Source of the DNA: Sphingomonas jinjuensis | Lineage (GTDB): Bacteria; Pseudomonadota; Alphaproteobacteria; Sphingomonadales; Sphingomonadaceae | Assembly (NCBI RefSeq): GCF_014197105.1 | Contig: NZ_JACIEV010000012.1 | Span: forward strand, 1-61,411 | Reading direction: 5' to 3' | Length of the DNA: 61,411 bases | Shown here: positions 11,574 to 20,263 of the stretch, piece by piece | How the letters are laid out: the number at the start of each line of letters is the position of its first letter | How positions within the stretch are numbered: the first letter of the stretch is position 1 | Position numbers and translations under genes: made by a program | The notes under the pieces: generated by a model | Told to the model about the DNA's origin: nothing | The model's input: only the letters and a program-made list of their open reading frames with translations | Databases searched by the model: none

Positions 11574-13370
11574 ATGGCGACATCGATGTCAAATGCTGTC
11601 GCGGTCGAACATGGTCGATCGATCGATGCGGCATCTGTAGCCGAGCTGACGCGAGAACTGACGATGGTCAGGAATGACAGTCTGTTGCACGAAGATCGTG
11701 TCAATCAGCTGACGAATCTCGCGAGCTTCCACCGCGAGGCGCTGGACGCAGCCGCGATCGTCGCGGTGACCGACCGGCACGGCAAGATCACCGCCGTCAA
11801 TCAGAAGTTCTGCCAATTGAGCGGCTATACGCCTGACGAACTGATCGGAGCGAACCACCGCATCGTGCATTCCGGCGTTCACGACCGTGCGTTCTTCCGG
11901 AGGCTGTATCGGACGATTTCGGCGGGCAAGGTCTGGCACGACGTGATCTGCAATCGGGCGAAGAGCGGTAAGCTCTATTGGGTCGATACGACGATCGTCC
12001 CGCATCACGACGGTTCGGGCTATACCGCGATCCGGTTTGACGTGACGCCGCAGAAGGAGGCGGAGCAGCGGCTGTGGCGGCTGGCGAACATCGATTCTCT
12101 CACCGACTTGCCCAATCGGCGCCACTTCATGGAGATGCTGGCGGCCGCCACCGCGGCCGAAAAGCCGTTCGCGACAGCGATCCTTGATCTGGACCATTTC
12201 AAAGACGTCAACGATAGCGCCGGGCACGACGCCGGCGACCGGCTGCTGACCGCGGTCGCGCGCGAACTGCGCCAGGCAATCGCCGAGGACGAGGTGATCG
12301 GCCGGCTGGGCGGTGACGAATTTGCGCTGATCCTGCACCATGACGGCGATTCCGCGAAGCTGCGGCGCAAGCTGGACGCATTGGTTGATGCCGCCGCCAA
12401 CCATATCGATGGCAGCCGCTTCGGATGGCGCGTCCAGGCGAGCGTCGGCGCGGCGACCTTTCCCAAGGACGGCGTCGACGAGGGCGATCTGCTGAAATGC
12501 GCCGACATGGCGCTGTACGCCGCCAAACAGTCCGGACGGGGATGCGCCAAGGTGTTCCGCAACCAGTATCGGCTCGATGCGGAATGGCGTGCGGACACCC
12601 GATCCGCGATCCAGCGCGCGCTGACCAACGGCGAGATGTTCGTCCTCTATCAGCCGATCGTCGACCTGCAGCATGATCGACCAGCGGCATTCGAGGCGCT
12701 GTTGCGGTGGCGGATGGCTGACGGCGAGGTGCGGACTCCGGCGGCGTTCCACGACGTTTTCGACGACGATCGTACCGCGGCCGACATCGGCCTGTTCGTC
12801 CTGAATGAAGTGCTCGGTCAGATTAAACGCTTGCGTCGAGAAGGTATCGCCTTCCAGTCGATCGCAATCAACGCGACGCTGGGCGATTTCCGCTCCTCGA
12901 CCTTCGTCGACCGGATCATCCAGGAGGTCGACAGCGGACGGATCGGCGGCAGCCAGCTGTGCGTCGAGATCACCGAGGGAATGTTGATGGATCGCGGTGC
13001 GCAGACGGTGTGGGAGTCGATCGACCGGCTGAACGAACGCGGCGTACAGATCGCGTTCGACGATTTCGGCACTGGCTTCGCGTCACTGACCCACCTGCGC
13101 CAGCTGCCGATCGATCACGTCAAGATTGACCGCAGCTTCATTGAGGCGATCTGCGCCGGCGGCAAGGATCGGGTGATCGTGGAAAGCGTCATCGAACTGG
13201 CCCACCGGCTGGGGCTGCGCGTCGTAGCCGAGGGCGTCGAGCAGACAGAACAGGCGACGCTCCTGCGCGGATTGGCGTGCGACAGCATCCAGGGCTTCCT
13301 GATCGCGCCGGCACTATGCGAGGCCGGCGTGGCCAACTTCATGCGCGACCGCCCGTCGCTCGCTGCGTGA
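11574..13370 (+). CDS. PAS-GGDEF-EAL bifunctional c-di-GMP enzyme
   Basis: This 598-aa cytoplasmic protein has a PAS domain (about 63-165), a GGDEF domain with intact GGDEF at 246-250 and an EAL domain with EAL at 374-376. Other EAL catalytic residues are visible: the E in CVEITEG, DDFGTGFASL, the K in VKIDRSFI, the E in AEGVEQ and the Q in IQGFLIAP. No RxxD inhibitory site precedes GGDEF (AEDEVIGRL). It may make and degrade c-di-GMP, or one domain may regulate the other. The ATG at 11574 follows AAAGGAAG; a GTG at 11547 is less likely. The stop is 1 nt from that of the convergent FixJ-like gene. Confidence 0.93.
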   Translation: MATSMSNAVAVEHGRSIDAASVAELTRELTMVRNDSLLHEDRVNQLTNLASFHREALDAAAIVAVTDRHGKITAVNQKFCQLSGYTPDELIGANHRIVHSGVHDRAFFRRLYRTISAGKVWHDVICNRAKSGKLYWVDTTIVPHHDGSGYTAIRFDVTPQKEAEQRLWRLANIDSLTDLPNRRHFMEMLAAATAAEKPFATAILDLDHFKDVNDSAGHDAGDRLLTAVARELRQAIAEDEVIGRLGGDEFALILHHDGDSAKLRRKLDALVDAAANHIDGSRFGWRVQASVGAATFPKDGVDEGDLLKCADMALYAAKQSGRGCAKVFRNQYRLDAEWRADTRSAIQRALTNGEMFVLYQPIVDLQHDRPAAFEALLRWRMADGEVRTPAAFHDVFDDDRTAADIGLFVLNEVLGQIKRLRREGIAFQSIAINATLGDFRSSTFVDRIIQEVDSGRIGGSQLCVEITEGMLMDRGAQTVWESIDRLNERGVQIAFDDFGTGFASLTHLRQLPIDHVKIDRSFIEAICAGGKDRVIVESVIELAHRLGLRVVAEGVEQTEQATLLRGLACDSIQGFLIAPALCEAGVANFMRDRPSLAA

Positions 13371-13371
13371 A

Positions 13372-14040
13372 TCAGACGGGGCCATCGGGACGAACGATCG
13401 CGCCCTTTGGTTCGATCCCCGCGTCGAGCGCAACGCGGACCGCTTCCGACAGGCTGGAGACGCCCAGCTTGTCCATCGCGTGCGCACGATAGGTTTCGAC
13501 GGTGCGCGTCGACAGGCCCAGGCGGAATGCGATGATCTTATTTTGAAGTCCTAGTACCAGACCGCACAACACGTCCTGCTCGCGCTCGGTCAGGCGGGCG
13601 ATCCGGTCCTGCGCTGCCGCAGCGCGGGTGCGCTGGTGAAGGTCCTGGCGCAGCCGCAACAGCGCGCGGCCGACCGCCTGGGTCAGCACGTCGGGGCGCA
13701 TCGGCTTCTCGATGAAGTCGGCGGCACCGGCGTGAAGCGCGGCGACGGCCAGCGGCACAGTGGCGGCGCCGGTCAGCATCACAACCTGATGGCGGCTGCC
13801 CGCCTGACGGAGCGCCTCCTGCACCTCGCGGCCGCCGAGCCGGGGCATGTTGACGTCGAGGACGATACAACCATCGGGCAGCGTGTCGTGGATGTCGAGA
13901 AAGGCGCGGCCATCGGAAAAGGCGGTGACGTCGTGGCCGCAGGCCTGCAGCGTTTCGGTCAGCTCGGCACGGAGCGCGTCGTCGTCGTCGACGACATAGA
14001 CATGCGTGTGCTCCGCGTCGGTCAGGTGCAGCGGGTCCAT
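13372..14040 (-). CDS. FixJ-type response regulator
   Basis: The 222-aa regulator has a receiver domain (VVDDDDALR at the start, phospho-acceptor D62 in IVLDVNMPRLGG, Lys in FIEKPMRPD). A LuxR/FixJ helix-turn-helix spans about 148-205 (LTEREQDVLCGLVLG, then FRLGLSTRTVETYRAHAMDK). The ATG at 14038-14040 lies just after the stop of the upstream kinase, so the two are translationally coupled and surely partners. A TTG two codons earlier is possible. Targets are unknown, but the inverted CGTAG/CTACG motifs in the region are candidate sites. Confidence 0.92.
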   Translation of the reverse strand: MDPLHLTDAEHTHVYVVDDDDALRAELTETLQACGHDVTAFSDGRAFLDIHDTLPDGCIVLDVNMPRLGGREVQEALRQAGSRHQVVMLTGAATVPLAVAALHAGAADFIEKPMRPDVLTQAVGRALLRLRQDLHQRTRAAAAQDRIARLTEREQDVLCGLVLGLQNKIIAFRLGLSTRTVETYRAHAMDKLGVSSLSEAVRVALDAGIEPKGAIVRPDGPV

Positions 14041-14042
14041 GA

Positions 14043-16349
14043 TCAAGCTCGCGGTGACGGTGATGGGGGCAGGGGCGGAAAGGTGAGGGTGAGCGCGGCG
14101 CCGGGACCGTCAACGTTGTCGACCAGCGTGATCGAGCCGCCGATCTCGTCCATGATCTGGCGGCAGACGAACAGGCCGAGGCCCGTGCCCTTGCCGGCGG
14201 GCTTGGTCGTCGAGAAGGCGTCGAAGGCGCTGTCGCCGACCGCCTCGGCCACACCGGCGCCGGTATCGGTGATGACGACCCGCACGGTGCCGTGATCGTC
14301 GATCACGGTAATGCCGATCCCGGGGTCGTCGACGGGATGCATCTCGCGTGCAGCGTCGATTGAATCGGCGGCATTCTGGAGCGCGTTGACGACGATCTGC
14401 TCCACCCCGACGCGGGGCAGGAGGCGCAGCGGCAGTGCCTCCGGCGCGTCGAGCGTCAGCGCGATGTCGCGCTCAACGAGCAGCGGGCGCATGAAGCGCA
14501 CCGCGTTGCTGATCGCTTCGACCAGGTCGGTCGGTTCGCGTTCGCCATTCTCGTCGCGTTCGAAGCGGGCGTAGCCCGACGTCCGCTCGACGATCGAGGT
14601 GGCGCGTTCGACCTGCTCGACGATGCGGTCGAACTTGTCCAGCGTCCGCTCGCGCGCGCCATCGCCGGTCCGCAGCGCAGCGCGGCCATTCTCCGCAGCG
14701 AGCGCGATGGTGAAGAGCGGCTGGCGAAGTTCATGGCTGAGCGCCGATGCCATGCCGCCCAGCTCCATCAGTCGGGCGTGGTGCCGCATCTGCGTCTGGA
14801 ATGCTTTGGCGGCGCGCAGCTTGACGATACAGCCGAAGCGCCATCCGCCGAGCGCCGGGTCGTAATCATGCGCGATGAACAGGTGCCAGTCGGCGCTCGA
14901 CCCGACACCGGTGCGGAACTCGATCATGACATCGTTCTGCGGCGCCAGCTTGCCCATCATCGCCTGGTCGGCGGGATAAATGGCGAGGCTCATCTCGCGT
15001 CGGCCCTGCTGGGCATTGACCTTCACGAAGTCGAGCCGGGCGCCGGCGGGATCGATGCGCACGTCGCCGAACAGCTTCAGCCCGATTGTCGCGCGCAATT
15101 CGTCAATGCCGCGCGACAGCCGCTCTCGCTCCTCCACGGCGGCGAGAAAGGCGTTGTTGATCGCGCCGAACCGCTCCAGCAGTGCGCTCGACTCGGTGAA
15201 GGGGATCCGGGTGGCTTGAATCTTCTCGCTGCGGCCGAAGCGCTCGAGCGCCGAGTCCCAGACCGCGATCGAGCGGTGAATCGCGCGGCGGAAGCCCAGC
15301 AACGATAGCTCCGCCAAGACGAGGAAGATGCCTAGCGGAACGAGGCCGAGGATGACGCCTTTCAGCTGCTGACCGACAAAGGAACGCGGCGAGACGATGG
15401 CAATGCGGTCACGCGAAAGTGGCTCGACGATGCAGGCGCGCATCCAGTGTGCGAAAGTGCGGCGGTCACTGGCAGTTTCGTCGCGGTCCATATGGGTGCA
15501 GCCCAGGCGCGGCATCGCGGCGGCGGCACTGCCGCCCGGCGCGATCGCCATCGGCAGCGGCGTAGGCCAGCCGGGAACGTCGAGCGCGACAATCTCGCCG
15601 GGATGGATCGTCGAGGTCCGGTCGCGCCACACGGCGGCCGCGCCGACCTGTTGGCGAAACGAGACCAGCTGGCCGGGCACGCGGTGCAGCTCCGCGAAAA
15701 GGAACAGCAGCGTCGCGGCGACGATCGCGGCTGAGACGAGCGCGTCGATCGAACGGATCATCGACACCATGCGCCGCTGCGCCAGCCCACCCGTCCGCGG
15801 ATCGCGAGCAACGAACAGCACCGCGATATCGGCGCATGTGGCAAGGCCGATCTGGCAGGGGATCGACCGCAGCACGACGAGCACCGCATGTTCGACCGAC
15901 GGCGACCAGGAACGCGTCGTCACCAATGCGCCGCCGACCAAGGCAATTCCGACGCAATAGCCGACGGTGATCGTCGAGAAGCTGCGATCATCGCTGTAAA
16001 AGCGGTCGACGATCAGGACATGACCGATCGCGATGGCTGTCAGCAGCGGCGTCGCCAAAGGTCCTGTCGCCGCGAGCAAGACGGCAGCGGCGATCACCAG
16101 CGCCGCCGGCCTGCCGTACCAGCGGAAGGCGAGGAGGTAGAGGAGCGGCGCAAGGCAGACATCGAACCCGGGCGCTAGGACAAAGCGCTGGCCCGCGAGT
16201 AGAATAGACAGCAACAGCCCGCCGGCCGGCCAGAGCGCGGCACGGCGCAGCTGTGGCACAAGGTGCCGACCGGACAGCATGCGTGCCGGCATCAGCAGCC
16301 CGTCGACACCCGGCACATAGCGCGCGCAACAGTCGCGATCACCATGCAC
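14043..16349 (-). CDS. Membrane sensor histidine kinase, partner of the FixJ-like regulator
   Basis: The 768-aa kinase has an N-terminal membrane region of several helices (about 38-220). A periplasmic-type segment (about 222-330) is closed by another helix (about 331-352), then comes a cytoplasmic linker. The kinase core has H539 in ASALSHELRQPL and an ATPase domain of FixL/DctB type (VVNALQNAADSI, DTGAGV, GKGTGLGLFVC). The TGA stop lies 2 nt before the ATG of the FixJ-like regulator. There is no haem-PAS domain, so despite the architecture it is not FixL itself. Several Met codons near the N-terminus leave the exact start open. Confidence 0.88.
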   Translation of the reverse strand: MHGDRDCCARYVPGVDGLLMPARMLSGRHLVPQLRRAALWPAGGLLLSILLAGQRFVLAPGFDVCLAPLLYLLAFRWYGRPAALVIAAAVLLAATGPLATPLLTAIAIGHVLIVDRFYSDDRSFSTITVGYCVGIALVGGALVTTRSWSPSVEHAVLVVLRSIPCQIGLATCADIAVLFVARDPRTGGLAQRRMVSMIRSIDALVSAAIVAATLLFLFAELHRVPGQLVSFRQQVGAAAVWRDRTSTIHPGEIVALDVPGWPTPLPMAIAPGGSAAAAMPRLGCTHMDRDETASDRRTFAHWMRACIVEPLSRDRIAIVSPRSFVGQQLKGVILGLVPLGIFLVLAELSLLGFRRAIHRSIAVWDSALERFGRSEKIQATRIPFTESSALLERFGAINNAFLAAVEERERLSRGIDELRATIGLKLFGDVRIDPAGARLDFVKVNAQQGRREMSLAIYPADQAMMGKLAPQNDVMIEFRTGVGSSADWHLFIAHDYDPALGGWRFGCIVKLRAAKAFQTQMRHHARLMELGGMASALSHELRQPLFTIALAAENGRAALRTGDGARERTLDKFDRIVEQVERATSIVERTSGYARFERDENGEREPTDLVEAISNAVRFMRPLLVERDIALTLDAPEALPLRLLPRVGVEQIVVNALQNAADSIDAAREMHPVDDPGIGITVIDDHGTVRVVITDTGAGVAEAVGDSAFDAFSTTKPAGKGTGLGLFVCRQIMDEIGGSITLVDNVDGPGAALTLTFPPLPPSPSPRA

Positions 16350-16511
16350 GTTTCCCCTGCGTCGGCATCATCGCGTTGCTGCTCATCCCCGTCGCAATGG
16401 TGCGACATATTAGAAAACGGACGTATTTTTCATAGCTTTAATCCGTTAATCAGGGATAGGATCAGCAGCGGAAAGAAATCAATTCGGACTGATACTCAGA
16501 CTGAGGCAGGT

Positions 16512-16787
16512 CTAATCTGCCATGGCCAGGTGCAGCCGCCGCTGGAGGTCGCCGAGTGTGATCGCTTGCAATGCGCCGATTGGATCATCGGCGCGCAACA
16601 ACGTTGCGAGCGCGAGTTGCTGCTGGCCAAGCCGGTCGAGCGCCTGGAGCGCACCGCCATGGGCGGCGACCAGCGCGGGGTCGGCACACAGCGCCACCCC
16701 GAGCGCCTCCATCTCACCACGCGACCGCTCCAGCTCATCCGCGATCAACAGCCGCAGGCGGGCGGCCGGGTCCTCCGGGATCGTCAC
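16512..16787 (-). CDS. Unknown small helical protein ending the chemotaxis operon
   Basis: The 91-aa product is predicted to be almost entirely alpha-helical (RLRLLIADELERSRGEMEAL, later LDRLGQQQLALATLLRAD). It is rich in Ala, Leu, Asp and Glu, with no membrane segment or known motif. Its ATG overlaps the stop of the degenerate CheB by 4 nt (ATGA), so it is translationally coupled to it and is the last gene of the ten-gene operon. The position and helical nature suggest an accessory chemotaxis protein acting on CheA or CheY, but this is inference and the family is not recognised. Confidence 0.7.
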   Translation of the reverse strand: MTIPEDPAARLRLLIADELERSRGEMEALGVALCADPALVAAHGGALQALDRLGQQQLALATLLRADDPIGALQAITLGDLQRRLHLAMAD

Positions 16788-17824
16788 GCCGCAAGCGCCG
16801 GCGGCAGTCCGCGCATGAGCAGCGCGGTGCCGAGCTGGGTGAGATCGACGGCGCCAAGACCGATTTTCGCGGCCGCCAGTCCGGGCAGCTCGCCCGCCTT
16901 CGCCTGCGCCGGGTCGATAGCGAACGCCGTGCCCCCCGCGGCGAGCAGCACGGGCAGCGCGGCGACACCGTCGTCGCCCATCCCGCTGAGGAATCCGACC
17001 GATACCGATGCGGCGGCAGTCCGGGCCAGCGCGTTGATCAGCAGGTTGGCGGAGGGGCGATGGCCACCGATCGCCTCGCCATCGACAAGCCGCAGCATGC
17101 CCTGCGGCCAGCGATCGACGACGACGTGGCGTTGGGCGTCCTGGATCAGATAGACATTCCCGGGCTCTAGCCGTTGGCCGTCGAACATTGCGCGCACGTT
17201 GGGCTTGGCGGTCTTGTCGAGCTTTTCAACGAGCGCGGCCGCCACGGTCTGGGTCGATCCGAGATGAACGATGACCGGCGGGCAGCTGGCGGGCAGGCGG
17301 TTGACGAACTCGCCGACCATATCGACCGCGCCAGTGTTGCCGATCAGCGCGATCACGCCATCGGTCGGGGCTGCGCCCTCGGCGACGAAAGGCGCGGCAT
17401 TGCTGCTCTTGCGCGTGGTGACGCTGCCCACGGCAGCGGCCTTGATCAATTTGGCGAGGCGGGGGCCGATCTTGCGAAACTCCTCCATCGTCGCCGCCTT
17501 GGGCTTTGGAAAACACTCGAACGCGCCTAGTTCCAGCGCCTGGAGCGTCGCCGCCGAACCCTTTTGGGTCAGCGTCGAGAGCATAATGACGGGCATCGGT
17601 TGCTCGGCTATGATCTCGGCGAGTAGCTCGAGACCACTGGTCCCCGGCATTTCGACGTCGAGCGTCACGACGTCGGGCCGGACCGAGCGGATCAGCTCTC
17701 GCGCCTCGGCGGCGTTGGCGGCGTGATCGACGACGCAGATGCCGGGCGCCTCGTCGAGCACGCCGCTGAACAGCGCGCGCATGGTGATCGAGTCATCGAC
17801 GATGAGAACGCGGGTCTTGTTCAC
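16784..17824 (-). CDS. CheB-like protein lacking the catalytic serine
   Basis: The 346-aa protein has the CheB layout: receiver domain at 1-125 (D56 in TLDVEMPG, Lys in FPKPKA) and an esterase-like domain from about 155. The nucleophile motif that reads ASTGG in active CheB reads LIGNTGAVD here, with N163 replacing the serine. The other triad positions are kept (H187 in VIVHLGS, D285 in GMGDDG). It is therefore probably not a methylesterase, but a phosphorylatable scaffold, sink or regulator. It lies 24 nt after cheW and overlaps the 91-aa gene by 4 nt. A normal CheB is encoded at 19241-20263 in the same operon. Confidence 0.88.
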   Translation of the reverse strand: MNKTRVLIVDDSITMRALFSGVLDEAPGICVVDHAANAAEARELIRSVRPDVVTLDVEMPGTSGLELLAEIIAEQPMPVIMLSTLTQKGSAATLQALELGAFECFPKPKAATMEEFRKIGPRLAKLIKAAAVGSVTTRKSSNAAPFVAEGAAPTDGVIALIGNTGAVDMVGEFVNRLPASCPPVIVHLGSTQTVAAALVEKLDKTAKPNVRAMFDGQRLEPGNVYLIQDAQRHVVVDRWPQGMLRLVDGEAIGGHRPSANLLINALARTAAASVSVGFLSGMGDDGVAALPVLLAAGGTAFAIDPAQAKAGELPGLAAAKIGLGAVDLTQLGTALLMRGLPPALAA

Positions 17825-17848
17825 GATACGGCTCCTGAAGAAATCGAC

Positions 17849-18298
17849 TCAAGCGGCTTCGGGCAGGGCGACACCCGAGTCAGCAATGGTCATGCGGCGC
17901 AGGTCGAGGACCATCGCCATCCGGCCCTCGACCGCAATCAGTCCTTCGAGATGGCGATCGGCGATGCCCTGGCCCAGATCCGGCGGCGGCTGCATCGCGG
18001 ATTCATCGATCGTGACGATGTCGTTGACCGAATCGACGATAAGTCCATGAAGCTGGTGGCCGATCTGAAGGACGATGATGACGTGCCGCGCGCTCGGCTC
18101 GATAGCCCCCCAGCCCAGCCGTTCGCTAAGGTCGATCACCGGCAGCACCGTGCCGCGCAGATTGACGACCCCTCGCACGAACGGCGGCGCATGGGGAATG
18201 GCGGTGGTCGGCGTCCAGGCGCGGATCTCGCGGATCGACAGGATGTCGACGCCGAGCAGCTTGTCGTCGATCTGGAAGGTGATGAGTTGCTTGGTCAT
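17849..18298 (-). CDS. cheW: Chemotaxis coupling protein CheW
   Basis: The 149-aa protein is a single CheW domain: QLITFQIDDKLLGVDILSIR, then FVRGVVNLRGTVLPVIDLSE and a C-terminal LDLRRMTIADSG strand. It links the receptor to CheA in the signalling array. The ATG at 18296-18298 follows GAGG by 8 nt. A TTG six codons upstream would overlap the end of cheY and is less likely. The protein is slightly shorter than many CheWs but complete. Confidence 0.93.
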   Translation of the reverse strand: MTKQLITFQIDDKLLGVDILSIREIRAWTPTTAIPHAPPFVRGVVNLRGTVLPVIDLSERLGWGAIEPSARHVIIVLQIGHQLHGLIVDSVNDIVTIDESAMQPPPDLGQGIADRHLEGLIAVEGRMAMVLDLRRMTIADSGVALPEAA

Positions 18299-18312
18299 CG
18301 GTGGTGCCTCGA

Positions 18313-18678
18313 TCAATGGATGACGCGGCGGACGGCGGCAGCGAGCTTGGCGGGATCGAACGGCTTGACGATCCAGCCGGTCGCCCCCGCCGCCCGAGCG
18401 CGCGCCTTCTTCTCGGGCGAGCTTTCGGTGGTCAGCACCAGGATAGGCAGCGCATTGAACTGCGCCTGCGCGCGCACTTCAGCGATCAGGCCGAAGCCGT
18501 CGAGACGCGGCATATTGATGTCGGTGATGACGAGGGCCGGCCGGTTCGATGCGAGCCATTCCATCGCCGAACGGCCATCCTCCGCCTCGTCGACGCGATA
18601 GCCCTCGCCGGTCAGCGCGGCGCGCAACAGGGCCCGCATACTCGGGCTGTCGTCGACGGTGAGTATCTGTATCGACAT
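18313..18678 (-). CDS. cheY: Single-domain response regulator CheY
   Basis: The 121-aa stand-alone receiver has ILTVDDSPSMRALL at the start, the phospho-acceptor Asp in VITDINMPRLDG, Thr in LTTES and Lys in IVKPFDP, all the residues needed for phosphotransfer from CheA. It is probably the output or a phosphate sink of this pathway. It lies 20 nt downstream of cheD and 14 nt upstream of cheW. No cheZ or flagellar switch gene is near, so its target is open. Confidence 0.93.
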   Translation of the reverse strand: MSIQILTVDDSPSMRALLRAALTGEGYRVDEAEDGRSAMEWLASNRPALVITDINMPRLDGFGLIAEVRAQAQFNALPILVLTTESSPEKKARARAAGATGWIVKPFDPAKLAAAVRRVIH

Positions 18679-18698
18679 CGGTCGGTCCCTAATCCTTC

Positions 18699-19247
18699 TC
18701 AGAATAGCTCGACGTCGCCGCTGTCGGCGGGCAGGGCGGCGCGCACCGGCTCTTCCCGGAGCCGGCCGACGACCGCCCGGCAGCGGACGCGGCCGGTGGC
18801 TGGTTGGAATTCGATCCGGCGCGCGTCGCCGCCGCCGGTATCCTCGTGCGCGAGTGCGATGCCGTCGGCGGCGAGGAAGGCGCGCGCGAAGCCGGCGTTC
18901 TCGCTGCCGATCGCGCGCATGCCGACGTGAAGGTTCGCACCGCCGTACAGGTGCGCGCGCATCGTTGACCGGGTTGCGCCGCGCTTCAGCATGGCGTTGA
19001 CGAGCACCTCCATCGCGAACAGCCCGTACCGTTCGGCATCGTCGCTACGCCCCGGCAGGCCGTTGGGCGGCGCGGGGAGGAGAAAGTGGTTCATCCCGCC
19101 GATCGCGCTGCTGCGATCGTGGAGGCAGCACGCGATGCAGCTGCCAAGGATGGTGCTCAGCACCAGCCCGTCCTGGCCCGACACCTCATGCTCGCCCTGC
19201 ATCAACGTATGGCGCAGCGATGGCGGGGCGATGGCGAGGGTCAGCAT
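18699..19247 (-). CDS. cheD: Chemoreceptor glutamine deamidase CheD
   Basis: The 182-aa protein carries the CheD active-site pattern: STILGSCIACCLHD with catalytic C37, and GGMNHFLLP with H54. CheD deamidates receptor glutamines and in some species interacts with CheC; no CheC is seen here. The ATG at 19245-19247 overlaps the end of the normal cheB by 7 nt (ATGCTGA), so the two are translationally coupled. The C-terminal RIEFQPATGRVRCRAV segment is also typical of the family. Confidence 0.92.
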   Translation of the reverse strand: MLTLAIAPPSLRHTLMQGEHEVSGQDGLVLSTILGSCIACCLHDRSSAIGGMNHFLLPAPPNGLPGRSDDAERYGLFAMEVLVNAMLKRGATRSTMRAHLYGGANLHVGMRAIGSENAGFARAFLAADGIALAHEDTGGGDARRIEFQPATGRVRCRAVVGRLREEPVRAALPADSGDVELF

Positions 19248-20263
19248 GCGCACAGCGCCAGCAAGCGACGCGCGATCCGGCCCAGCGGCAGGACCTCGGC
19301 GGCGGCGCCGCGCTCGGCGGCGGCGCGCGGCATGCCGTAGATCAGCGCCGTCGCGGCATCCTGTGCGATGGTCGGGATGCCGCGGCGATGCAGGCGCTCC
19401 AGCCCCTCCGCGCCATCCTCGCCCATGCCGGTCAGGATCACACCGACCAGCCGGTCGGGCGTTAGGTGCGCGAGCGAGCGGAACAGCATGTCGGCGGACG
19501 GGCGGTGACCAGTCATCGGCGGTGCCTCGACCAGGCGGCATACCGGCGAGCGGTCGCCCTTTACGGTCAGGTGGGCGGTGCCGCCGGGGGCGATGTAGAC
19601 GTGCCCCTGGGTCAGGGGCATGTCGTCCTGCGCCTCGACCACACAAGGCGCGACGCGACCGTCCAGGCGGCTGGCGAACATGCGCGTGAAGTTGGTCGGC
19701 ATGTGCTGGACGATCAGCGTCGGCGGACAGTTGGCGGGGAAGTCGGCGAGCAGCGTGCCGATCGCCTCCACGCCGCCGGTCGATGCGGCGAGCGCGATCA
19801 GGCGACCGTTCCAGCGGAAGTCCGCGACGACCCTGTGATGGTGGTCGGGATGCTGGAGACGCCCGCGGCACCCCGCCGCCTGCTTCACCTTGGCGGCGAG
19901 CGCGCCGTCGTCGGCGCCGATCGTCAGCCCGACGTCGCAGATCGGCTTGGGATGATAGTCGACGGCGCCGATCTCGAGCGCGCGCAGTGTCGTCTCGGCG
20001 CCTTCCTGCGTCAGGCTGGAGACCATTACGACCGGCGTGGGGCGAAGCCGCATGATCTTGTCGAGGAAGGACAGCCCGTCCATCCCCGGCATCTCGACGT
20101 CGAGGGTGACCACGTCGGGGTCAAGCTCGCGGATCATCGCACGCGCCTCGATTGGGGAGGCGGCGATGCCGATCACCTCGATCTCGGGATCGCGGCGCAG
20201 CATGGCGCTGACGAGCCCGCGCATCGTGGCGGAATCATCGACGACGAGAGCGCGGACGGTCAT
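19241..20263 (-). CDS. cheB: Chemotaxis methylesterase CheB
   Basis: The 340-aa protein has a receiver domain (D55 in TLDVEMPGMDG, Lys in HPKPI), a linker, and a methylesterase domain with the full triad: S161 in LAASTGGVEAI, H187 in IVQHMP and D283 in LTGMGEDGAEG. It removes methyl groups from receptor glutamates and is activated by CheA. Its start overlaps the cheR stop by 4 nt and its end overlaps cheD by 7 nt. It is the active counterpart of the degenerate CheB at 16784-17824. Confidence 0.94.
   Translation of the reverse strand: MTVRALVVDDSATMRGLVSAMLRRDPEIEVIGIAASPIEARAMIRELDPDVVTLDVEMPGMDGLSFLDKIMRLRPTPVVMVSSLTQEGAETTLRALEIGAVDYHPKPICDVGLTIGADDGALAAKVKQAAGCRGRLQHPDHHHRVVADFRWNGRLIALAASTGGVEAIGTLLADFPANCPPTLIVQHMPTNFTRMFASRLDGRVAPCVVEAQDDMPLTQGHVYIAPGGTAHLTVKGDRSPVCRLVEAPPMTGHRPSADMLFRSLAHLTPDRLVGVILTGMGEDGAEGLERLHRRGIPTIAQDAATALIYGMPRAAAERGAAAEVLPLGRIARRLLALCAC

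Noticed and set aside
14043..16349. FixL oxygen sensor
   Set aside because: The kinase pairs with a FixJ-like regulator but has a multi-helix membrane region and no haem-binding PAS domain, so it is only called a FixLJ-like pair.
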